From positions 864,921 through 928,920 of the forward strand of contig JAJVDF010000456.1 in NCBI GenBank assembly GCA_022410635.1: 64,000 bases of DNA. Reading direction: 5' to 3'. Made by a program: the position numbers and the translations under genes. Origin of the DNA: Tretioscincus oriximinensis (taxonomy: Eukaryota; Chordata; Lepidosauria; Squamata; Gymnophthalmidae). Shown here in pieces: positions 1-34,019 of this stretch (position 1 is its first letter; each line of letters opens with the position of its first letter). The notes under the pieces were generated by a model that was not told the origin of the DNA, made no database searches, and saw only the letters and a program-made list of their open reading frames with translations.

Positions 1-64
1 TTTTGTGGCAGATAAAGAAGTACTTCACCATTATCTTTGTGCAAAGAGATAGCAGGATTTATTA

Positions 65-470
65 AATTATTACATTTATTTATTTGTTTAATTTTTATCC
101 ACCCTGTAATTGAAATAAGCAGCAATTAAAAACAAAATATAACATGTGCATTCTGAAAACATGTCAGTGCCTGAAAGTAGTGAAGGGATGTTATTTTCTT
201 TAATAAAGGCCAAGGTGAAAAAGTATGTCTTTTCTGCTATCCTGAACAAATAAAATAAAGTACCTGGGGCATATTAGGGGAGAGTCTCATAGTCTGGAAG
301 CCCACTACTAAGAAGATCCTATCCTTGATGTCCACTCCTGTTATTAGTGATGACATTGGTACATCTAGGAGGTGTCTTCCCTTGAAGATTTTAAGAGACA
401 GGCAGGCTTTTATGGGAGGAAGCATTCCTTCCGCTCTCAAATAGAGATATTTGTTGCTCACAGTTGAGCT
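65..470 (-). repeat. L2-like LINE 3' fragment, antisense
   Basis: It begins with TTTATTTATTTG and CACCCTGTAATTGAAAT, then continues into a GAAGATTTTAAG...GGCAGGC...GGGAGGAAG block near 390-440. The same order occurs at 9183-9600 and 25350-25925. Read on the minus strand this matches the 3' end of the L2-like LINE whose sense copies are at 48690-49110 and 59765-60065. The copy is diverged. Confidence 0.55.
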
Positions 471-694
471 GTGGCAACTTCTGTTAATTTAGAGCACCCA
501 GGCAGAAGAATGTTAGAAAACAAGAGAGAGGATGAGTCTGTCTGATATTACAGGAGCCTTTACAAGTGAAAATCCTGCTAGATGATCTGAACTACATCTG
601 TTGTCATAGAAACATAGGTAGATTTACTTCATTTATTTTATGCATTGATAGTAGACCCAAGGTAAATTACAATATGTATATATTGTGTTTCCTC

Positions 695-965
695 AAAAGT
701 AAGACAATTTCTTATATTAATTTTTGCTCCCAAAGGTACGCTATGTCTTATTTTCAGGGGACATCTTATTTTTCCATGAAGAAGAATTCACATTTATTGT
801 TGAATAAAAAAATGAATGGTATTGCAGTTTCTGGCCATGAGGGGAAGCTCACCACAAACAAAAATCTTGCTCTGTTTTTTTTTTGAGGGGGTGCCTTATA
901 TTTAGCAATCCAGCAAAACTTCCATCATGTCTTATATTCAGGGGATGTCTTATTTGTTTTTGGAA
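695..965. mobile_element. Non-autonomous DNA element (CTTATTTTCAGGGG family)
   Basis: It contains GTCTTATTTTCAGGGGACAT, a TTTCTGGCCATGAGGGGAAG core near 829, and GCCTTATATTTAGCAATCCA near 893. The core and the GCCTTATATTTAGCAATxCAGC block recur at 45540-45800, so this is a dispersed family. Clear terminal repeats and target duplications are not evident in this worn copy. Confidence 0.5.
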
Positions 966-1774
966 AAACGGTTTTACAATACATAAATCAGTGTGCACAA
1001 AATATATTCAAACTATAATAAATGAAGAATAAAAGTGCACAAAATTTAAAATGTACATAAACACCCTTGTGGGCTCTCAGGTGACTTAAAAAGGGCTATG
1101 TTAGAACCTAAGGGTATGTTCAGACTAATATTTCATGTCACACATAATTCTCATTATTAATAATTCATACAGATTTTTGGAAAAGTTGAATTCTTGAATC
1201 AAGGGAGCGATGAACGTGCAGTTTTACTTTAGATGGGTTTTTTCAAGGTCAAGGGCATTTCTTGGACATTTTTACACATTGGACTGTGAGTTTTTGACAT
1301 TTCACACTTTCGTTGATGGGATGGCATTCCTGCNCTTAGATGCAATAGTGTGCTAAAATAGCTAAAACAGCCTATCATTGCACATTGTTATAAACAAGCC
1401 AATCACAAGTGTAAATCTTGACAACAAATCAACCAATAGAAAACTGGTACTAATAGTTGGAGGCATCCTCGGAGACTGGGCCTTCCAAGCTGTGGCTAAA
1501 ATAGTTTCAACCACCTTGGGAAAGTGAGCACTCAAGATAGGAAACCCTAGAGTCTCTTAAGGCATTTGGATAAGTTAGAGACCCTCTTGCCAAATACCAA
1601 GTTTACCGTCCTGTGAATTCCACTGGAAAAATCTTCACATCCAGTTTTTTTCCACTACCTTTCAAGAAGAACAATGTGGTGTCAAATTGAGGCATCTATA
1701 ATTACTGCAAAGGGAACAAAATTCAGCACTTTATAACCAATTAAATATTGGAATAGCAATAGCTTAGGAGCAGA

Positions 1775-1980
1775 AGATCTGTGTGAAAAGATCTCTGAAG
1801 ATGCACCTCTTCAACTTGGCCTTTGGTTGAAGAAATTCTATTTTTTTCTGTTCACCTTCAGCTATTGTTTGCTACTGTTTTAAAATATTAATTTTGTACT
1901 GTTTTTAATATTGATATTGACCTTTGGGTATGGGACGGGGGATACATATAAATAAATTCAATAAATAAATAAAAGCAAGA
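1775..1980 (+). repeat. L2-like LINE 3' end, sense
   Basis: AAGATCTCTGAAGATGCACC, then CTCTTCAACTTGGCCTTTGG, a pyrimidine/T-rich stretch, GGTATGGGACGGGGGATACA and a terminal AATAAATAAATAAA. This order matches the 3' ends at 48690-49110 and 59765-60065. It is a 5'-truncated copy. Confidence 0.6.
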
Positions 1981-2264
1981 GTTGCAGACACACTCCCAAT
2001 GTAAAAAATCCAACCCACCCATTTCCCTTTTCTTGCTGCTCATCTCTCTGGAATCTTGCTATTTTGTCAGAAAAAATGTTAAGCCAGCTCTATATCCTTG
2101 TTGTGAAAACATTAAAAACATGAATTCAAAGAAACTGGCATCAAACTTGCTAACCAGAGTTGACTGTATTGGTTAGAATTGAAAAATCTGGTAGTGGCAG
2201 CTTTAAAATAGGACGGCCGATATTACAGGGGCTAACTGTATCAAATTGTTACTAGTTTGGCTAC

Positions 2265-2744
2265 CTACCATGTTTCTCCGAAAATAAGACCTACCCCAAA
2301 AGTAGGCCCTAGCATGATTTTTCAGAATTATTGAGGATGCTCGAAATATAAGCCCTACTCCAAAAATAACCCCTAGTTATAGTTCTTAAAAAAGTGAATT
2401 TAAATCGTGTCCAAGTGGCTATACAAAACAAAACAATAAGAGATGGAAGAGGGTAAGATGGGGAGGGGGAGGAAGAGAAGCAGGAAGGGAGAACAGTAAT
2501 GGAAGGGGGAAGAAGGGGAACAGGCAGAAGGGGAGAAGCACTGAGTGGGAGAGGCAGGGGATGAGAGAAGAGCAGAAAAGAAGGAAGGAAAGGGAAAAAA
2601 TAAAGATTTTGGTTTTCTTGTGTTCAAGAATAAACGTAGATTGTTATTCGTCGAAAAATAAGAGATCCCCTAAAAATAAGCCCTTATGCGTCTTTTGGAG
2701 GAAAAATTAGTAATAGACTCTTATTTTCAGGGAAACACAGTAAA
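2265..2744. mobile_element. MITE with CCGAAAATAAG-type terminal inverted repeats
   Basis: The left end reads TGTTTCTCCGAAAATAAGAC and the right end CTTATTTTCAGGGAAACA, inverted copies of each other with few mismatches. TA dinucleotides flank both ends, consistent with Tc1/mariner-type insertion. Internal AAATATAAGCCC and AAAAATAAGCCC sub-repeats are typical of this widespread element. The middle (2440-2600) is a purine-rich A/G tract. No transposase is present. Confidence 0.6.
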
Positions 2745-3477
2745 TATTGCCTCTAGGTTGGAATGATGGACAGGTTTCATCGAAATGCTTTTTGCAAGGA
2801 GTCGTGAGCAGTTGAAGGGTTTTGCCTTCTGTGAGTTGCTCACCAGCAAGTGGTAGCCACATTCAGCATGATTCCTTATATGTTATATCTTTGCTAGTTC
2901 TTTCCAGTAAACTCCAGTTTACCTTTTGAAAAGGTTGCTGTTTGTAAGTGAGGCTCTCTGGACTGGGTCCCAGAGAAAAATATATTTTCTGGCTTCGTGG
3001 CAGCTAAGCCATTTCTTTCTACATCCCAAGAGAGTTCCAATTCTAGAGCACAAGATACACAAGGTAAAGTGATCCTTTTTTGGACAGATTTCTGCTGGTG
3101 AAAGAGAATACAGACCGCAAAGCAGAGAGAGCATTGTAATTGTAATGGAGTAGTTGCCATTTATAGCTGAACAATGATTTGTTTAGTTGAAAATAATTGC
3201 ACATTCTTTCAGTGTTGTAATTCTGGCATTAAAGAAGGAAGATCACTGATGAATTCAGCAACTTAGACCTACAGTGGAAGGGAGAAATTATTTTGTGTGT
3301 TTCCATGCATTATTTTTACTCGCACAGGACAAGGACCAAGATACCCTCAGGAAATCTCAAAGGTCTACATCAAACAGCTCTTCTAAGGTTGAGCTTTAGT
3401 AGCATAAAGCAGCTTTTCGTAAAAGAAACACCTTTGGGCTCACAATTTCAGAGAAATAGCCTTGTGAGTCCAGTAGA

Positions 3478-3560
3478 AAATCCAGCAAAGGGGCCAGTAG
3501 CACTTAGAGACTGACTTGAGAAAAGTGGGTGGCATAAGCTTTCTTGGACAAGTCTGCTTC
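3478..3560. repeat. Fragment of hairpin repeat family (GTAGAC/CTTCAGATGC)
   Basis: CCAGCAAAGGGGCCAGTAGC then GAGAAAAGTGGGTGGCATAA and GGACAAGTCTGCTTCTCC. The same block order occurs at 28179-28380, 33890-33965, 35605-35700, 38975-39150 and 47405-47495. Confidence 0.5.
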
Positions 3561-4544
3561 TCCTGGGCCCGCTGATAGTGTTGCTTCTGTCTCCACACAC
3601 ACCTTGGCCATGGGTGCTGCCTCCTTACCTTGCTTTGGATTGACTGGCCAGTGCGGTGTGTTGGGAGCTGCCATTTTGTGCAGGTGCAATCGCAGTTGGG
3701 AATGTGGGCAGCAATACTGTGAAGTGGCTTGAAGTGGACTCAGAGGCTGGCTGGTGGGGCAGAACCTGGTAGGTGGTGCAGGGCTTAGGAGGGGTGGAGT
3801 CCAGGCCTTAGGAGGTGGGCGGTGGTGGACGCATGGGACCTGTTTCATGCTAGATCACTGCAAGAGGGAAGGGGGGATTTCGTATGGTCACCTGGGCAGC
3901 GCCAAAACTGGAACTGCAGTTGAGAATTCAGCTTTGTATATTATAGATTAGCATTCCTGTTGTTCATGGTCCCAAGACCTTATTATCATATACATAGTAA
4001 TGTACGAACATCAACATAAGTCATTACTGATAGTGGAGTCCACCATAAATTTGTTTAATGCTTTTTTTGAAGCTTTTCCAGTTTGTAATCACTGCTGTGC
4101 CTATGTGATAAATAGAGTAATGTTTCCTCACACACATGCACACACACATCCTGAGATTTCCACCACTGAGTTTAGTTGGATCAGTTCCAGTAGTTTGCAA
4201 GTGGAAGGAATTCTTTCCTTATCACTCTGTAAGGATACAAGATATGCTCGGAAGAGAACAGCTTCATTCCAAATACTATCAGGGTCAGTTTATAGTCATA
4301 TAGTTATCCAGTGTTGTTTTATATATCTTTCTATTTTCTTAAAACATTTGATTAATCAATGGTAAATATGTAACGTTTATTGTCTGCGTTACCAGTTATT
4401 TTCATGAAATAACCCTTCTTAATCATTTAAGGATACACATTTAAATTAAATTAAGAATACATATTTAAATTAAAATAAATCAAATTTCCACTTACAGGCT
4501 TGTGTTTCACTAAAATTAAAATAGGACATAATTGTATTTATTTT

Positions 4545-4990
4545 AATAACATAAAACCATGGAGTTGAAAGGGACCACCAGGGTCATTGGATGATGGTCC
4601 GCTTTGATGGACAAAGGAGGACACATCACTTTCTGTGGCACTTGCTGATTGTCCTTACTGTCACAAAGGTTTTCTCTAACATCTAATCTGTATCTACTCC
4701 ATGGAGTTTCATTCCGTTGTTCTTCTTATGACCTTCCCTGTGGAAATGAAAATTATGCTGATTTCTCTGTACTATGCCAGCCTTTCAGATATCTGAAGAC
4801 AAATATATTGTAGACAGATTTAATAAGCAGGTTTATTTCAGTCTTTTCTTTTGAGGTTAAACGTTCCTAGATCCTTTAACTGTTACTCATAGGACCTGTT
4901 CTTGGTAGCTCCGCCTTGATGGCTCCAATTTGAACTTGCTCCAGTTTGACAATATTCCTTTTGAATTGAGGTGACAGATGAGGTCTGATC
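4545..4990 (-). repeat. Old CR1 LINE 3' fragment, antisense
   Basis: CCATGGAGTTGAAAGGGACC followed by ACCAGGGTCATTGG is the reverse complement of the CR1 3' end seen in sense at 27650-27712. Downstream text (GGACAAAGGAGG, TTTTCTCTAACATC, CTTATGACCTTCCC) fits an antisense CR1 3' region. It is much more diverged than the 25.9-27.7 kb copy. Confidence 0.6.
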
Positions 4991-5594
4991 AATGAAGAAC
5001 AGGGAGGAATAATTACTTCCCACGATGTACTGTAATGCCATCTTGTATTAGTTGATTTCAGGACAGTTTATACTTATAAGGAAAAGTGGTGGNAACTTGT
5101 GTAATTTCATATAGTCACGGAAACATTGAAACAGACCAAGCAGGCAAGTTAATTGCTTAGGTATAAAATATCAACTTAATTTAGTAAGGGTATTAGAAAG
5201 TAAATGCTGAAATCAGTGTAGGACACTAGAATCCTAAACCACACTAATTTTAACTAAAATATCTGTGTCAAGATGGACAGTTTCTCAAAACCTTCTGTAG
5301 TTTTTGTTTCCCAAAATGAGAATATTATATAATAAAATTAAATGAGAATATTTAATTATTAACCTTGTGGGGGAAGGGAAGCATGTCCAATGATGTAGTA
5401 TTGAAATCTGACCTACCTTCTTTTACAGACTTGTTGGATTCTTGAACCATAAAAATGTTTTCTTTCTTTCCAAGTCTATCTTACATCATAGGAGTCACTC
5501 TTACTTTTGTTTCATATAATCATCCTTGGTTATTTCACTTTCTTTTTCTACTTTCTTTTGACATCACATCTGTGCATTTGGATTTATTTTTACC

Positions 5595-5790
5595 CAGCGA
5601 GTCATTGATCTGTGGGATTTACTTTCAGAAGAGGTGATGGTAGCTAGGTGACCTTGGGCCAATCACCATCTTTAGAACTCTCTCGGCCCCATCTACTTCA
5701 CAGGGTGTCTGTTGTGCAGAAAGTAATATGTGTGCCGCACTTTGGTGAAGGGGGCATTATAAATAAAAGGTATTATGATATGCTGATTAT
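5595..5790 (+). repeat. CR1 scrap followed by SINE-like fragment
   Basis: GGATTTACTTTCAGAAGAGG (5615-5635) matches the CR1 block GGAATTTACTTCCAGAAGAG found at 22210 and 59460. Next to it TAGGTGACCTTGGGCCAATC and TACTTCACAGGGTGTCTGTT match the body of the Sauria-type SINEs. Both pieces are short. Confidence 0.45.
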
Positions 5791-7294
5791 GATTATGGGT
5801 TCAATGAGGGCAATACATTTCAAGGCTTATTTAACTTAGACTTATAAAACCTTGAACATGCTCCAAACATCTAGGAACACCTGCTGCCATATTATTTTGC
5901 CCATGCCTTGAAATGGTAGATGATGCCCTTCTGATTATATCATCAGTGCGTCATCAGTACTGGTGGTATCTCCAGGGCTATAGAATAGTCCCTCTCTTTT
6001 AGTTTGCCAAGCATCTTCTGTATATACAATTCAAAGCCTGACAAAGATACAGCAATTCACTCTTGTCTTTTCTTAAGGAAATAGCTTCCTTTTCCTGCTT
6101 TAAGACTGTTATTTCATTGATGCCTGTCTGCAAAGGGTCATATGTCTGATCTTCAGCCTCTCTCCAGAAATAAACAATGACAAAACACATCTTTATTTCA
6201 GCCACAAAAACAGCCCACGGAGATGCTTGTGCTGTTAACCAGGAATCAACTCATTTGTACTCAAGCACAACAACAAAGAAATGCATAATGGGGGAGGTGG
6301 GAAGTAATATATCAATATTTTTAAAATTATTTAAGCTGCAGTTTAGCATTGGGATCAAATACAATAATTGAGGAACTGTGACTCAAAATTCTTTTGCTTA
6401 TTGGCAGTAATAGAAATGGAATTACTTGTGAGAAATGTCTCTTCTGACAATAAATAAACTCAATTCAATGCGCAGGAGCGTTGCAGAAGTGATTTATTCG
6501 TCTCAGGAAGAACAGCACAGCTTACGATTGACAAGAGTGTTTTCTCAGGACATCCACTTTATATACTGTACATCTCTCAACCAGGTCTCAGCCAATGGGG
6601 TTGTTTCTCTCTACATATTTAAGACCTACTAAACGAAGCTGGTTCTTCTAGTGGAGCCACATTTACACAGTTTACACCACAGTGGCAGTTTTATATAAAT
6701 AACCATGGCATAGATGCCATCCCGGACACTACTGGAAATACTGATGTACATCTAAAAACATATTGCTGGTAAATACATTGATTTTGACTGGCTGTTGAGA
6801 CATTTGAAGGCATGGTTGTGTAGCATTTGAGTAGAGATAGGTACATGTTGCATTGTTTGTTTCTTGGCAAGTGCTTAGTTGGTTTCAAACTGCTCAGAGA
6901 AGCTCAGAATAGTCAGGGTTGTCATCCAACAACCCTAGCCTTTCTCCTGTTAGCCTCCAAGTGCCACAAGCAGTCTTGCTGGAAATTGCAGGCAAAATGT
7001 TTCTGATGGAAGGGCAACCACTGTTTTTATTGCCCTGTTGTTGGACAGGAACACATTGCATTCTCATTGCGATCTTTTCCTCCTGTTACAAAGTTTCTTC
7101 TTGTGGAAGCTGTCTGTCATGGGAGGTTTTGGAAGTCTTCCTGGAGTTCTGCTAGGCTGTCAGTAGCCCACCGATTTTGCCCAAACGCTCTAGCTAGCAC
7201 ATGTAATGTGCATTCAGGTCAAGAATGTGGGTTGATCTTACTTAGGATGTTGCATTCTAAAAGGGTATTTACAACTCTCAGACTATAAATATTA

Positions 7295-7370
7295 TACACT
7301 GCTCAAACTCCAAGTAAGTCAAACTTCTGTGAAATCAAACTGTCCACTTAGGAATCCAATTTTATAGAAT
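7295..7370. mobile_element. Fossil of a Tc1-like transposon end
   Basis: CACTGCTCAAACTCCAAGTA, then AACTTCTGTGAAATCAAACT and GTCCACTTAGGAATCCAA. I recall these phrases from the 5' part of a Tc1-type element common in teleosts, which begins TACTGCTCAAAA. The same TACTGCTCAAAA terminus forms the foldbacks at 21532-21783 and 56991-57058. Only about 75 bp survive, 70 bp upstream of HIF1A exon 2. Confidence 0.5.
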
Positions 7371-7437
7371 CTTTCCAGCCTGATATGACAGTGGATTGTG
7401 CCCCAATAATTAATGTTTCTATACTCTGTTTCTACAG

Positions 7438-29828
<22,391 letters not shown>

Positions 29829-32012
29829 GCTTTTTCGTCGCTGTCGTCTCCCTCCCGGCTCCCCATCTCCCATCCCTCCCCCTTCTGTTTTCCTGGACAC
29901 TGGTGATTTACCACCAAAAAGCAGTCTATTTATATTTTCTATACCCGATTTTAGAAGCCTGGCTACGAGTCCTGCACTAATTCAGTTAGATCCTGATTTC
30001 CCCTTCTCCTCCTTCTCTGGACAATCTCTTTACAGTACAAGGTCCTTTATGTAACAAACAAGTAGTAACTCAGCTAAGGGTGCATTTTTTTGGTACACCA
30101 GATCCTGCCTAGAACACGCTTTCCGTGACAGCTTTGAAGTAGGCACCCTTTTGAAATATTTATTTTTTATTTTAAATAAGAATTTGTCACTTAAAAATAA
30201 TTTTTAAACAAGGTTTCTATCACGTGAAACGTCACCGCAGTAAAGCAACCGTCTCAGCCGTCTGTCGTGTAACTGTAGCAGCACGAAAGGCGTTGTGGGT
30301 TCCGTTGCTATTATGCGTTCAAATGAATTTTTACTTTATGTTTTTTTTAAAAAAATGAAGTATTCTTTTGCAGCCGTGAATTTGTAGCCACAATCGCACA
30401 ATCTATTTTCTTAAGAAAATAAAAACAAATGCCAGCAGTTCCTCATGCAATATATTCTGCATTTATAAAATTAGTTTTTAAAAATAGTGTTTTTAAGGTT
30501 TCTGTTCCTCTTGTTTATGCTTCTTGCCTGCGATATCATGTAGAATTTTGGAATAATGCTTTTTCCAGGGTCGGGGTGGGGATAGGGAAAGAGTCGTGTT
30601 GTATTTCAAAAGCATTTTTAAAATGCTGTGCTATTCATCCAAGTGTGGACAAGGGAAATGATGGGATTTTTTTTTAAAAAAAAATTGAGTGGCTAGCAGC
30701 GTATGGGGATCTGTGGTTTATTAAAAAAAAAGGTCAAAATGTACAGTTTTGAACAATTATGGAGTAAATGAATTCCTCACCTTAGNGACTGAGCAAATGG
30801 ATTTCTCACTTTAGCAATGGGATATTGCTCAGATGCATCTAATGAAGACAATTTCAAAAGGGAAAGCAGAAATTACTTCCGCCAATGCATCAGTTCACTG
30901 CCACAACATGTAGATAATTTACATTGTTTTTTTCAGAGGTCAAACAAGATTGATAGCAAATCTATCAATATTTGCATGACCGTAGCTAAGTGAAACCTCT
31001 ACAGTTCACGGTAGTTTATCTCTGTTTACCAATTTACAGGAGGGATATCACCTTCACACCTTGCTTGTGGGTTTCCTCAAAGAATTTAGCTGGAAATAAA
31101 TCAACCCTTGGNCTTTGCCAGCAAAATCGACTTATATTCGTACTAGTAGAGGATGGCCGTTCCCAAGCTCTTGAATAGAACAGCCTTCAAACACCTCCCC
31201 TGCTCTCCCCTTCCCCAGTAGCCCTGCCTCTGTCCCACTTTAGCTGGCCACTGCTGGTTTACCGCCACAGCTGTTTGGTGAGGCTGTCTCTCTGGGATAC
31301 TCCAGGCCCGGATGCCTACCGACGGGTGCGCCCGGCATCTTGGCCAATACTGTGGCTTCCAGCCAATGTGTCTCTGTGTGCCGGCAGTGGCCGCGCTGAG
31401 GCATTTTGCGTTTTGACAACAGGAGCGACACCGGTTGGTCCAATTTGGTCCTGATCGGGATGGGGGGGGGTCATATTTCGTACGTACATGCCTCCTTATT
31501 AATGTATATTTGTGAGGCTAAATTCCCTTTTTAATTGGATAAAAGGATTTCATTGTTTTTAAAATAGCTGCTTTGCCTCTCTGAGAGAATTCCCCTCTGC
31601 CTCTAGCTGTGGAAGTTCATGCTAATATTGTGTACCTAATAAATGAATATAAATGTCCCAGTTACCCCTGTTTGGTAGCTATTTGGAGCAAATTGTAAAA
31701 TATCCCGCCTTATTAGCAGAGTTGCCTAGATACATCCTTAAGTTGCTTGATAACAATGGCTCTTTTTGGTTCCTACACACCTTGTTGCTATTAAAAAAAA
31801 CCATATTTCATTTTTGTTAACCGCAGATTTTGTTAATGTTGGATACATTTTAGGAGCCTTTTTTTGTTTATTTAGGGAATATGTCACAAAACATCAAATT
31901 TTCCTTCTGTGTGTTGTATAATAATTCCTCCATTCTTTTTTCCCCTCTTTTGTGGTTGGATCTAACACTAACTGTATTGTTTTCTTACATCAATAAACTT
32001 TACGTGGACCAG
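29829..32012 (+). other. HIF1A: HIF1A 3'UTR
   Basis: Several blocks match what I know of the human HIF1A 3'UTR. GCAGTCTATTTATATTTTCT with TTTTAGAAGCCTGGCTAC is near 29922-29968. GTAGCCACAATCGCACAAT and GCCAGCAGTTCCTCATG with ATATTCTGCATTTATAAAA are at 30386-30480. GTGGAAGTTCATGCTAATAT is at 31608. TGTGGTTGGATCTAACACTA with ACTGTATTGTTTTCTTACAT is at 31950-31990. ATTTA pentamers near 29930 and 30160 are candidate AU-rich elements. It is roughly 1 kb longer than the human one. Confidence 0.85.
31992..31997 (+). promoter_or_regulatory. HIF1A: HIF1A poly(A) signal AATAAA
   Basis: AATAAA sits in ACATCAATAAACTTTACGTG, matching the human terminal ACATCAAATAAACATCTTCTG followed by TGGACCAGG. Cleavage is expected near 32010. 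Upstream AATAAA hexamers at 30418 and 31638 could give shorter forms. Confidence 0.85.
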
Positions 32013-32164
32013 GCCTGCACCAAAGTGTTGTATCTAGATGCCAACGCCGTTTGAGCGTCTATAGTGGAAGCACTTCAGATCCCAAATCACGCATCATCTT
32101 GGACTTCGTCCTTATAGGCTCCTCGTCCGCTGCAAATTTACTACCAAGCACAAGTCAAGGCTTA

Positions 32165-32440
32165 TAAAGCCTCTACGGTGGTGCAGAGGTTGAGAGCTTC
32201 GGTATTTCAACAGAGATATTGGTGTTTTAGGCCCTTGTGTTGACCCTGGAGAGGGGTGAGCCTCGGCTTCAACCAACCTAGTTGTTTGAAAGCAAAGAAA
32301 TTGCAAGTTGATTAATAGGTATCACCACAGAACCTACCACCACAATGGTAGGGAAGATAGAATGTAAACCTTAGGGTGAAATATAATCTTGTAAGCTGCT
32401 CTGAGTCCCTAGAGTGGGGTATAAAAACCAGATTATTATT
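32165..32440 (+). mobile_element. tRNA-derived SINE, second subfamily
   Basis: GGTGGTGCAGAGGTTGAGAG, TTTCAACAGAGATATTGGTG, CCTGGAGAGGGGTGAGCCTC, then TTGTAAGCTGCTCTGAGTCC and GGGGTATAAAAACCAG followed by ATT repeats. Confidence 0.75.
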
Positions 32441-32449
32441 ATTGTTCTG

Positions 32450-32760
32450 ATTGGCTTGGCCCCCAAATATCTAAAGGAATGTCTTCTCCCATATGAACCT
32501 ACCTGTGCCTGAAGATCTGCAGAGGAGGCCCTTCCAGTTGTACTTCCATTTAGCAGCAATGGGGGTGAGAACCGAGGGCAGAGCCTTCTCAGTGGCAGCC
32601 CCTAGATTTGAAATTGTCTCCCTCTCGAGGTGCGGCAGGCAATACCACTGTCTGTAGTCAGGAAATGTTTCTAGGTGCAATTTTTAAACCTGGCCTTTGG
32701 CATTCCCTGCCCCACTTTCAGGCCCAGTTCAGCAGGGCTCCTCTTACATTCTTACGAAAC
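32450..32760 (+). repeat. L2-like LINE fragment plus CR1 terminal scrap
   Basis: GGCCCCCAAATATCTAAAGG, CCTGAAGATCTGCAGAGGAG and CAGAGCCTTCTCAGTGGCAG match the L2-like copy at 48840-48960. CAGTTCAGCAGGGCTCCTCT and TACATTCTTACG (32710-32755) is a CR1 3' end. Confidence 0.6.
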
Positions 32761-33119
32761 ATGGTGCTCAGGATAAAATAGGTCAGTAGCCTATACCGCA
32801 ATTTTCAGGTAGATCTTTTCTGTTGATTTCTAAATGGGAATCTGAATGTGTATCAGTCCTGCCATAAGGAAAGGTAGAAGGAGAAGAGAACGGTAGAAGA
32901 GGAGTTGGATATGAATGAACGCATGAACACCACCAATATAAACTCACAGAATACAATGCATAGGAATGATTTCCCCACATAACAAAGTGTCCCTGAATCA
33001 AAAGAAATAAATGTGTCACCAACCTTGTTCACAGACCTCACTGTAACTTTTTCATATGAACTCCCTTTTATTTGTGTTCTTAATTCACGCTAAGGAGTCT
33101 AGGTTACATCCTGGCGATC

Positions 33120-33330
33120 ACATGGAGGACATTTGTCCCTGTTATTTCTTCTAGGAGAAAGAAATAGGTTGCCGTGACTTCCTTCTGACAAAGTGTTGGG
33201 AAATCTNCTTTCCAGGTCTACCCAGGTGCAGTTGGTGGGCCCATNNTGTGNTATGGAATGGTGGACTGGGTGNACTATGGCCTGATTCAGCAGGTCTCCT
33301 CTTACATCTGAATGTTCTAAACCTGCAGTC
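33120..33330 (+). repeat. CR1 3' fragment, sense
   Basis: CCAGGTGCAGTTGGTGGGCC, GGAATGGTGGACTGGGTG and GGCCTGATTCAGCAGGTCTC, then CTCTTACATCTGAATG. Several N bases lower certainty. Confidence 0.55.
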
Positions 33331-33884
33331 TCTACCAGAGACATACTGCATGGTGAAATAGAACATTGGCTACTCCAAGAATCTCACTATATTATTCACT
33401 ATATTATAGATTTAATTATATATTGATGTATCTTTTCAAAATATCACAACCGGTCAGCTATGTTGGACTCTTTGTGGTTCATGGACCTTAGCATGTCAGG
33501 TTGCTTTGCCCTTCAAGGTATCCTGAAGCCTGCCCAGACTCAGTTTAATTGCTTCCATGATACTGTCCATTTGCTTCATCCATGGCCGTCTCCTCCTATT
33601 GCCTTCGATCTTTCTCAACATCAGGATNTTTTCCAGCAAGTCCTGCCTTCTCCTTACACATCTAAAGTATTTGTGCTTTGGCTTCTGTATTGGTCCTTTC
33701 GTGGTTAAGTCACCAAAACATTTAACATGTACTATAAAAAATAACTGTAGACCAAAAAGAGGGACCTAGTGTTCCACTAGAAGTTCAGTTGTATCATAAT
33801 CCTTGATAACATAGATTATGACTGCCTTAGAGCCAGAAGAGAACAGGTAACCTAACTATACCTGAAGGATCATGGTCCAGAAAG

Positions 33885-33965
33885 GGGGCTTGTAGTACTT
33901 GGAGACTAACAGGCAAAAGGTAGGTGGCCGGAGCCTTTGTAGTCACGTCTACTTCTCCAGATAAA
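33885..33965. repeat. Hairpin repeat family fragment
   Basis: CCAGAAAGGGGGCTTGTAGT, ACTTGGAGACTAACAGGCAA, GGTGGCCGGAGCCTTTGTAG and ACGTCTACTTCTCCAGATA. Confidence 0.5.
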
Positions 33966-34019
33966 AGGTTATGGGTTAGAGAGGGCGGAATATCTAATAT
34001 TACTCTTAAATGCCTTTCT

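Larger units (their letters stand above)
1..7437 (+). other. HIF1A: HIF1A intron 1, 3' part
   Basis: No coding exon can be supported here. The stretch ends at a good acceptor (TTTCTACAG) in front of HIF1A exon 2. HIF1A exon 1, which in human encodes only about 12 residues, must lie upstream of the window. Recognisable content is repeats, listed separately: L2-like LINE pieces, AAAATAAG-terminus MITEs, an old CR1, a SINE/CR1 scrap near 5.6 kb and a Tc1 fossil near 7.3 kb. The intervals 970-1770, 2750-3470, 3580-4540 and 5800-7290 contain nothing I recognise; short ORFs there lack splice context and family resemblance. Confidence 0.8.

Noticed and set aside
6430..6640. Possible antisense LTR end (TTTATTCGTCTCAGG)
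   Set aside because: Only vague resemblance; no termini, poly(A) arrangement or duplication could be shown.
1..7437. HIF1A exon 1 in the upstream part
   Set aside because: No GC-rich segment or ATG followed by a short acidic/Lys-rich peptide with a donor ending in the right phase was found.
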